Of a DNA stretch of 64,000 nucleotides, positions 58,038 to 64,000 are shown in pieces. The stretch is from Magicicada septendecula (Eukaryota; Arthropoda; Insecta; Hemiptera; Cicadidae), in assembly GCA_034769895.1 (NCBI GenBank), contig CM068372.1, positions 385,229,282 through 385,293,281 of the forward strand, written 5' to 3'. Under the pieces are notes generated by a model, which was not told the DNA's origin, ran no database searches, and worked only from the letters and a program-made list of their open reading frames with translations. Position 1 is the first letter of the stretch; each line of letters begins with the position of its first letter. The translations under genes were made by a program, and so were the position numbers.

Positions 58038-58065
58038 GTCTACAAGTTGAAAGAGGGGTTACAAA

Positions 58066-58083
58066 TGGTAGCAGAGCGTGGTT
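58066..58083 (+). other. Primer-binding site, initiator-methionine tRNA type
   Basis: TGGTAGCAGAGCGTGGTT begins two bases after the LTR end. It matches the complement of the 3' end of animal initiator tRNA-Met over the first 11 bases and at about 16 of 18 positions in all. This would prime minus-strand DNA synthesis. Confidence 0.8.
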
Positions 58084-58711
58084 ATTTCTTTGGTCGAACC
58101 CTTGGGTCCTGTGGTGTGACGGGGCTTGCAAGCTCGGAAATAGTTTGGAAAGAACATCAAACATCAGCAATATTTGAAAATGAAAATAATTGGTAGATGC
58201 TATGGGATTTCAATTGTAAACCTGGTGCCACCACGTGGCATGCGTTTTAGTTGGGAGTTTTATTATTGTTGAGATTGGACCTTACCGGAGAGCGCGGGGG
58301 TGTTGCCGGGGGAAAGGCTGCCTGTTATATAAAGTGTTATGAAGTAATAGCGCGAGAGGTTAACTGGATGCGGTATGGCCTGACCGGAATTCGGTACTGT
58401 CATTGACCCGACTTAGTCATGGAAGTTATAATAAATGTCTTGTTGAATTGTTATATGTTGTGGTAGTTGTTCGGTGGTGTGGATTGTATGTTAGTGTTAG
58501 TGTCTGATGTCGTTTCTTCTTTGAGTCTGGCGGCTGACGGGGAGTTGGTTCTGGAGTGGATTGAGTTTTCGCAGCGCTAGGGAACCCGGGGGTCTACTCA
58601 AAGGAAGGACAGTACTTGAGTTTTTCCGATTCTTTTTAATATGTGTTGTAAGTCATGTTTTTGTGTTAGGTGTTTCGTGGGAATTATGTTTGTTGTTGTG
58701 GGTTTTGAATT
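58084..58711 (+). other. Gag leader with a short upstream frame
   Basis: An ATG at 58488 opens 30 codons (MLVLVSDVVSSLSLAADGEL...EWIEFSQR) that end at a TAG (58578-58580). The peptide looks like a plausible Gag N-terminus but is out of frame with the main frame, which itself has no early ATG. Whether frameshift, splicing or decay explains this is unknown. Confidence 0.45.
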
Positions 58712-61700
58712 GTGATTCTGGCGGGGGTAGGTTACCAGAAACTACCCAACCCTATTTCCGGCATTCTCCAGAGACTTCCGGTGGTAGATGGACAAGATGT
58801 GGGCAAATTGTTGGTTTTCCTGGACATCGTCCTGCAGTTGGCGGAGTTTCCGGGGCTGCCCGAGGATGTCCTCTTGTCTGTTATATATCCATATTGCCGG
58901 GGTTCATTGGCTGAGCTGGTCACCCGCACTCTGCGTCGTGGTGGCAGTATCGACTCTCTCCATGGGGAGGTGTTGGACTCTTTCATACCCCGTCGGCAAC
59001 GTGAGCATTTGGAACTTAGCCGGTTCTATCGTGCACAGGCCAACGGAGAGGCGTTGGGGGATTTTGTGCAGGATATTCGTAAATGTGCTCGGGTTTTGAG
59101 GTTAGGGTTGTCCGAGAAGGATGTCGTTGGAAGAATTTTAGAAGGGGTGACGCCCCAAGAGAGGTCCCGTTTGGTGTTCGCGGACCGTCCACGTTGTTTT
59201 GCGGATCTCGAACGGCTATGTGTGTTTTCTAGAATGGTCCAGGGGATTGACGAGTCCCGTGAGCACGTGACCCATGATAAGTTAAGACACGAGAGGCATG
59301 GGGGGCGAATCGTTCCATCCTCATGCGGTAATGAAAATAGAATTATAAACTCTTGTAGCGAGAGGCGCCGTCGTTCGCCTAATGTGACTTGTTTTAAGTG
59401 TGATAGGTTGGGCCACGTCAGACGATTTTGTACTGGGGTTGGGTCGAGTCCAACGTCCCTCCCCAAGGCGCCCAAGGTCATTCAGAAAAGGGTCAATGAG
59501 GGGAAGATATGTCGGAGGTCTTCCCCTACCTGTCGCGGGTCTTCTAAGGTACGCGCCTCCAGGCCAGTTGTAGGTCCCAAGTCTTTAGGCAGCAAGGTCC
59601 TCCAAACCATCTCTAGAACCACTTCTGTATGCCCCTTCTTGCTGTTGGAGTTGAAAAAGAGTCAACTCAGAGCATTAGTTGACTCCGGATCAGCAAGATC
59701 TATCATTTCATCCAAAGTGTGCGAGGACCTTGAACGACAGGGTTTAATTAAAAGGTCGGAACAGTCTTCCGTAGTGTGCTGGACGGCATCCCAGGAAATT
59801 CTGCCCATTTCCCGGGTAGTTTCTTTCAAGTTCAAAATCGAGGGATTTTCTTGGGTGTGGAGCTTTCTGGTTTCTCCTGCTCTGGGAGTTGAATGCATTA
59901 TTGGTGCCGATTTCATCTGCAAAAGTGGTCTCGTTATTGACATCCAAGAGCACCAATGCTATTTTAAATTTAATCGGGGAGTTGTAATCCCTTTCCTTGG
60001 ATATCAGGGGACCAGGCAAGGTATCCAAGAGGTTAAGTGCCCCGACACATCTAGAGACCACCTCTCCCAGTCCCAGCGGTCCGCGTTAGATCAGTTGTGT
60101 GAGCGTTTCCCCACTGTATTAACTCCGGCCCTTGGGCTCACACATCTCTTGGAGTATAAGATCCGCCTAACGGACTCCAAGGTGGTGCGCTCCCACCCTT
60201 ATAATTTTGCCCCTCCGAAGATGAGCATCTTGAGGGAGAAGGTTCAAGAATTATTAGATCAAGGGGTGATTGAACCTTCTCAGTCCAGTTATGCCAGTCC
60301 AGCGTTCCTAGTGCCCAAGCCTGGAGGTAAGCACAGGATGGTCATCGACTACCCCAAGCTGAACGCTAACATCGAGGTAGATTCGGTCCCACTTCCTGAC
60401 CTTCATTCCGCGTTCGATTGGTTCAGTGAGGCGAGATATTTTACCATCATCGACCTCAACTCTGCATATCACCAGATTCCCTTGACGAAAGAAAGTAGGC
60501 CCTACACGGCATTCTGTGTTCCGTGGAACCTCTATCAGTATACTAGGGTTCCTATGGGTCTAGCGATAGGGGCCCAAACACTCACCCGTTTGCTTGACAC
60601 CGTTTTTCACGATGTCAAGTTCAAGTACGTTTTTAATTATCTTGATGACTTGCTGGTGTACAGCAAGGGGTACGAGGAACATTTGGATCATCTTGAAGAG
60701 GTGATGTGGAGGTTGAGGGGTGCCGGCCTCACTGTCAATCCAGAAAAGGTGAAGTTTGCCCAGACACAAATTTCTTTTCTGGGCCACCTGATTTCCCATA
60801 GAGGTGTCACTGTGGATCCTGAGCGAACACAGGGGATCAGGAACTTTCCCCCACCAAAGGATACCAAAGGCATTGCGAGATTTGTGGGGATGGTCAATTT
60901 CTATCGACGTTTCATCCCGAACGCGGCGGAGATCGCGGCACCTCTGAATGAACTCCGGAAGAAGGGCGCCAAATTTGTATGGGGGGGAAAGCAACAGAAG
61001 GCTTTCGAGACTCTGAAGGAAGCCATTATTTCCCCTCCAGTACTGAGGATGCCAGACTTCTCGAGACAGTTTATCTTACAGACGGACGCGAGTTCGGTGG
61101 CGCTCGGGGCGGTTCTGTCCCAAGTTGTTGATGGTGCTAGGCAGTCTGTGGCCTTCATTTCTAGAACTTTGACCCAACAAGAACGGAAGTCTTCAGTGTA
61201 TGAGCTAGAGTGTTTGGCTGTTGTATACGCTCTAGATAAGTTCAGGCGTTTTCTGGAACACGCTGAGTTCCTGCTCGAGACCGACAACCAGGCTCTCTCT
61301 TGGCTTCTCGCTCATCCCCGGCAGCTGGGTAAGATTGGACGATGGGTGGTTAAAATCTCATCCTTTAAATTTAAGGTGCAACACATTCGGGGAACTCAAA
61401 ATGTGGTTGCAGATGCCTTGTCCCGTATGTTCTCCCAGCCCAGCGAAGCCCAGCCGGAGCAACCCTGTTCTGTTCTACTGGACTTTCCTTTAGCTTTTAC
61501 TGATGTGTTGCCCCATCAGTTAAATGATGAAGAGTTGGGTCCGATCATTCAAAATCTACAAAAGGGTAACGTGCAGGTCCCCTACTTCTTGTCCAGGGGC
61601 GTCCTGTGTTGCAGAGAGAAGAAAGGACGGGCCCCGAAGATAGTGCTGCCTAGCAAACTCGTGCCCATGGTCTTCAGCTACTATCACAATTCCCCGGTAG

Positions 61701-62713
61701 GTGGACATAAGGGAATTTCGAAGACCATTTCCAGTATTAGGAAAAACTTCATCTGGAAGGGCATGGATAGGGACATAGCAACTCGGGTGAAGGCATGTCA
61801 TCTCTGTGGCTTAAGCAAGCCTGCCCAAAACACAAAGTTAGGGCTGTTGTCATCTGATGTGGCGAGCAGACCGATGGAGAAGCTATTCATCGACTACGTG
61901 GGACCCTTCCCGCGTAGCAAGTCAGGTAATGCTTACCTACTTGTCTGTGTGGATGCTTTTTCGAAGTTTGCCTGGCTACTGCCCTTACGGCAGGCAACTG
62001 CTCGATTGACCATAAACGCGCTCCAGAGTCATGTATTTCAGGACTTCGGTCTTCCGGCCATCATTGTCTCGGACAATGGTCCACAATTTATTTCAGGCGA
62101 TTTTCGGCGAATGTGCTTCGCCAATGGCATCAAACATGTAACCACTTCCCCCTATTACCCACAGCCGTCCCACGCGGAGAGATTCAACAGGAATCTCAGG
62201 TCCGCGCTTATTGCTTATCATGCAGAGCAACAGACCACCTGGGACCAGAATCTTAAGTGGTTACAGCTAGCTTTCAATACGACCCTGCATGACAGTCATA
62301 AGGCCGTTCCCTTCGAAGTGATGTTTGGTTTCTCGCCTACGCTTCCCTTGGCCAAATTATGGAACATAGACGATCTTCTGCCGAGTAATCCGGACATTAG
62401 GACGGCAGATAGGTGGAATGAGGCCCGGAAGAATTTGCTTCGTGCGCACGAGCGCGTCCGTACTCGGTACAATCAGGGGCGTATTCCAAATCCCTTTAAG
62501 GTAGGAGATTTGGTCTACTGCCAGAGCCACCCGATCAGCTCAGCTGCCGATAAAAGAGCCGCCAAGCTGTGCTACCGCTGGTCGGGGCCGTACCGCATCC
62601 TGGGGTTCGCGTCGCCTGTGACGGCTAGGTTGGGCGAACCGGGAGGTACTTCTAAAGAGATAGTCTCTCACGTCTCGAAGTTGAAGCCCTGCCACATCGG
62701 GCGGACGGGCTGA
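58712..62713 (+). CDS. gag-pol: Gag-Pol polyprotein of the Ty3/gypsy-type element
   Basis: One uninterrupted frame of 1,333 residues that supplies all retrotransposition enzymes. Gag capsid-like region about 1-190; CCHC zinc knuckle CFKCDRLGHVRRFC at 227-240; aspartic protease ALVDSGSA at 321-328; RT about 500-690 with YLDD at 643-646; RNase H about 780-905 with TDASS at 791, ELE near 831 and TDNQ at 857; integrase with the zinc ligands H992, H999, C1029, C1032 and catalytic D1061, D1121, E1156. No chromodomain is evident; the end is the GPYRILGF and HVSKLKP region. The frame as given starts at a GTG. An in-frame TGA lies at 58706-58708 and the first ATG in frame is at about residue 175, so the true start is unknown. 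All catalytic residues inspected are present, and Gag and Pol are in one frame without a recoding site. Confidence 0.95.
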   Translation: MILAGVGYQKLPNPISGILQRLPVVDGQDVGKLLVFLDIVLQLAEFPGLPEDVLLSVIYPYCRGSLAELVTRTLRRGGSIDSLHGEVLDSFIPRRQREHLELSRFYRAQANGEALGDFVQDIRKCARVLRLGLSEKDVVGRILEGVTPQERSRLVFADRPRCFADLERLCVFSRMVQGIDESREHVTHDKLRHERHGGRIVPSSCGNENRIINSCSERRRRSPNVTCFKCDRLGHVRRFCTGVGSSPTSLPKAPKVIQKRVNEGKICRRSSPTCRGSSKVRASRPVVGPKSLGSKVLQTISRTTSVCPFLLLELKKSQLRALVDSGSARSIISSKVCEDLERQGLIKRSEQSSVVCWTASQEILPISRVVSFKFKIEGFSWVWSFLVSPALGVECIIGADFICKSGLVIDIQEHQCYFKFNRGVVIPFLGYQGTRQGIQEVKCPDTSRDHLSQSQRSALDQLCERFPTVLTPALGLTHLLEYKIRLTDSKVVRSHPYNFAPPKMSILREKVQELLDQGVIEPSQSSYASPAFLVPKPGGKHRMVIDYPKLNANIEVDSVPLPDLHSAFDWFSEARYFTIIDLNSAYHQIPLTKESRPYTAFCVPWNLYQYTRVPMGLAIGAQTLTRLLDTVFHDVKFKYVFNYLDDLLVYSKGYEEHLDHLEEVMWRLRGAGLTVNPEKVKFAQTQISFLGHLISHRGVTVDPERTQGIRNFPPPKDTKGIARFVGMVNFYRRFIPNAAEIAAPLNELRKKGAKFVWGGKQQKAFETLKEAIISPPVLRMPDFSRQFILQTDASSVALGAVLSQVVDGARQSVAFISRTLTQQERKSSVYELECLAVVYALDKFRRFLEHAEFLLETDNQALSWLLAHPRQLGKIGRWVVKISSFKFKVQHIRGTQNVVADALSRMFSQPSEAQPEQPCSVLLDFPLAFTDVLPHQLNDEELGPIIQNLQKGNVQVPYFLSRGVLCCREKKGRAPKIVLPSKLVPMVFSYYHNSPVGGHKGISKTISSIRKNFIWKGMDRDIATRVKACHLCGLSKPAQNTKLGLLSSDVASRPMEKLFIDYVGPFPRSKSGNAYLLVCVDAFSKFAWLLPLRQATARLTINALQSHVFQDFGLPAIIVSDNGPQFISGDFRRMCFANGIKHVTTSPYYPQPSHAERFNRNLRSALIAYHAEQQTTWDQNLKWLQLAFNTTLHDSHKAVPFEVMFGFSPTLPLAKLWNIDDLLPSNPDIRTADRWNEARKNLLRAHERVRTRYNQGRIPNPFKVGDLVYCQSHPISSAADKRAAKLCYRWSGPYRILGFASPVTARLGEPGGTSKEIVSHVSKLKPCHIGRTG

Positions 62714-63510
62714 TAGAAAGGGGGGGGACTTGCCGGTCCCCATTTAGGTAGGGATGGAGGTTATTCGGGGAGGTGTGTGCTCTGGGGGGGGAGTTGATAG
62801 ATGGTAGCGGGTGGACGCTTCCCACAGTCCCGGTGGGGTTCGTCTACTTCAGGGATGCGCCCCTGCCTGCGCGAGCCTTGGTTTCCTCCAATTGTCCTTA
62901 TGTCCGGAGGGAGCCATGTCCTTACCTTCAGTCCTAGCCTATGACCGTAATCATCCTTGACCATCCACCTTCCGAATTTCCTAACCTTACCTAAAAAAAA
63001 AAAAAAAGAGGAGAGTAGAGAGCCCTTGGAGCACACACACACACGTATGGGATTATGGATAGGTATACATATACATGCAAGTGAGATTATTGGGTCATGG
63101 AGACCAGATCCCCTTTTCTTCGGTGATTCTGAAACACGGTTATTGTTTGGCGTTTTGGGGCTAGTCCCTCTGGTAACTATAGGGCTTGCCGCCCTGTTGT
63201 GGTTGTGTCGGTTTCTCAAACATAGTTGGGCATGTCTCGGGGGGGGCCAGTGCTCAGGGAGCTCCCGTACCTTCTTTAGTCTTTTCTTCGCTGTCTCTTC
63301 TTGCCGTAGGCTGGCCTTGATCAGGTCAGACTGCGGTGGCTACACACTTACACGTTACATGTCTTCTTCTGCTCTTTCGTTTTCCTTCTGAGCATCTGTT
63401 CTCCTGGGAGCCATGACTGATGGGAAAACCGATAACAACTTGAGTATGGTATATAAGGATGGTGCACTGCAGGGTACCACTGAGTTCCAATTGGGGCAAC
63501 CATGTTGCCC
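62714..63510 (+). other. 3' region between pol and the 3' LTR
   Basis: Begins with a G-rich stretch (GGGGGGGG at about 62,720) and includes an A tract at about 62,992-63,007 and a short CA repeat. A 144-codon frame (62957-63391) contains a hydrophobic segment LFGVLGLVPLVTIGLAALLW followed by a basic region, like a membrane anchor. It has no recognisable envelope features and is far too short for one. Confidence 0.6.
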
Positions 63511-63524
63511 TTTTGGAGTGGGGG
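63511..63524 (+). other. Purine-rich tract at the 3' LTR boundary
   Basis: TTTTGGAGTGGGGG ends exactly where the 3' LTR begins and is the likely plus-strand primer. One T interrupts the purine run. Confidence 0.7.
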
Positions 63525-64000
63525 TGTGCCGAGTTTTGGAATACTCGGCCATTTTCCTAGTTAATTATGTGACGGTCATTGCGGGGGTTTGTGATTTAAT
63601 TATTTGAGCGATGTATGAGCCGTTATCTGCATGCCTCGTTCGCGATCCGTGCGCGCTCTAGGCGGGAGTGATAGAGATATTTTTCTTGTGACTACGGAGT
63701 TCAGTATTCGTCAGGCAGCCGAACACGAAACAGTTCCAATTTCTCCCGGCGGCCATCAGTTGATTTTGTTCTCTGCTATTAACCATCATGACTAGATAAT
63801 CGACTAAGCGACTCTTCGGTAAGTCTGTTAAAAGTAACTTATTTATTATTTAAGAAAAGAATAGTTATTTAGCTTAAAGTAATGCCGATGCAATGCGATA
63901 TAAATACGAAAGTCACCACGTGGCGAGTGCGAGTTAAACTCTGTGTATGCATGCCTTGAAAGTTAACACTGGCTGAGCTAAAGCATTTATAAAGTAATTA
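63525..64000 (+). repeat. 3' LTR, first 476 bases
   Basis: Identical to 55437-55912 except at 63629, 63656 and 63965. The remaining 2.15 kb lies outside the window. Confidence 0.95.

Larger units (their letters stand above)
55437..58063 (+). repeat. 5' LTR, 2,627 bp, TGT...ACA
   Basis: The start is fixed by alignment to 63525 at an offset of 8088. The end is set by ...GGGGTTACA just before the primer site and agrees with the terminus of the solo LTR at 1511. It contains a TATAAATA box (55811-55818), three copies of a 144-bp repeat (56950-57372) and an AATAAA signal (58032-58037). Differences from the 3' LTR in the visible part are at 55541 (A/G), 55568 (G/C) and 55877 (G/A). At 2.6 kb it is long for the superfamily. 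Confidence 0.93.
55437..64000 (+). mobile_element. Ty3/gypsy-type LTR retrotransposon (3' LTR runs out of the window)
   Basis: Complete 5' LTR (55437-58063), primer site (58066), leader, single gag-pol frame (58712-62713), 3' region, purine-rich tract (63511-63524) and the start of the 3' LTR (63525). The domain order protease-RT-RNase H-integrase is that of Ty3/gypsy elements. There is no envelope-sized frame, so it is treated as a retrotransposon. The intact pol frame and 3 differences in 476 aligned LTR bases point to recent insertion. Expected total length is about 10.7 kb, ending near position 66,151 in extended coordinates. Confidence 0.95.

Noticed and set aside
58712..62713. Shadow frames on the opposite strand of gag-pol (for example 59026-59481 and 60560-60994)
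   Set aside because: They are antisense shadows of a well-supported coding frame.
62957..63391. An envelope gene after pol
   Set aside because: Only 144 codons, one hydrophobic segment and no cleavage site or fusion-type features were recognised; kept only as a low-interest observation.
1..64000. Host protein-coding genes
   Set aside because: No frame outside mobile elements showed a recognisable domain, and no exon-like series with splice sites could be supported by eye. Small exons could be missed.

Overview
This 64-kb window looks like AT-rich, repeat-dominated DNA from an animal nuclear genome, most likely an insect. The evidence is many 5'-truncated LINEs ending in trinucleotide microsatellites, mariner, pogo/Tigger-like and Helitron-like DNA transposon remnants, several foldback/MITE hairpins, long (GT)n, (CA)n, (GA)n and (GAA)n tracts, and one large Ty3/gypsy-type LTR retrotransposon. 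I found no convincing host protein-coding gene. The only long intact coding frame is the retrotransposon gag-pol. A polyneopteran host (cockroach, termite, stick insect or locust relative) is a guess from the style of the LINE remnants and is not shown by the sequence.

Layout. 1-7.6 kb: an AT-rich block interrupted by a 2.74-kb minus-strand solo LTR (1511-4253) with a 4-bp target duplication GTAT; the interrupted block may itself be an older long LTR with a CRE/CCAAT/TATA promoter and a lysine-tRNA-like primer site. 8.6-9.2 kb: a pogo/Tigger-like MITE. 9.7-15.9 kb: LINE 3' ends in both orientations plus a foldback element. 16-19.7 kb: dispersed repeats, a LINE copy broken by a mariner-related segment, and a tRNA-Glu-like SINE head. 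19.7-21.9 kb: a mariner-like transposase relic in which an 87-bp (29-codon) piece has expanded to 15 tandem copies. 23-29.3 kb: a near-perfect hairpin, a Jockey-like LINE end and three more LINE relics. 30-34.4 kb: dispersed and LTR-like repeats and simple triplet tracts. 35-38.1 kb: a mariner transposase end next to a 2.73-kb element with about 0.7-kb terminal inverted repeats, a TAA target duplication and a decayed ORF containing an HAFSGCDTTS motif and a cysteine-rich tail. 39-42.2 kb: LINE relics, an LTR-like repeat and a GC-rich inverted pair. 43.3-45.3 kb: a non-autonomous TA-flanked element with about 150-bp inverted repeats. 46-50 kb: LINE relics. 50.5-51.6 kb: a Helitron-like element. 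52-55.4 kb: a CTT tract, an LTR-like repeat and three LINE ends, the last cut by the LTR retrotransposon that fills 55,437 to the window end.

How the parts relate. The retrotransposon at 55,437-64,000+ and the solo LTR at 1511-4253 belong to one long-LTR family. The 5' LTR is complete (55,437-58,063, TGT...ACA). It is followed by an initiator-Met tRNA primer site, a leader, a single 1,333-residue Gag-Pol frame (zinc knuckle, protease, RT, RNase H, integrase), a short 3' region, a purine-rich tract and the first 476 bases of the 3' LTR. Only 3 of those 476 bases differ between the LTRs, so the insertion is young. Most trinucleotide microsatellites here sit at the 3' ends of LINE fragments and are best read as LINE tails. 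All coordinates of degraded repeats are approximate because they come from reading by eye.
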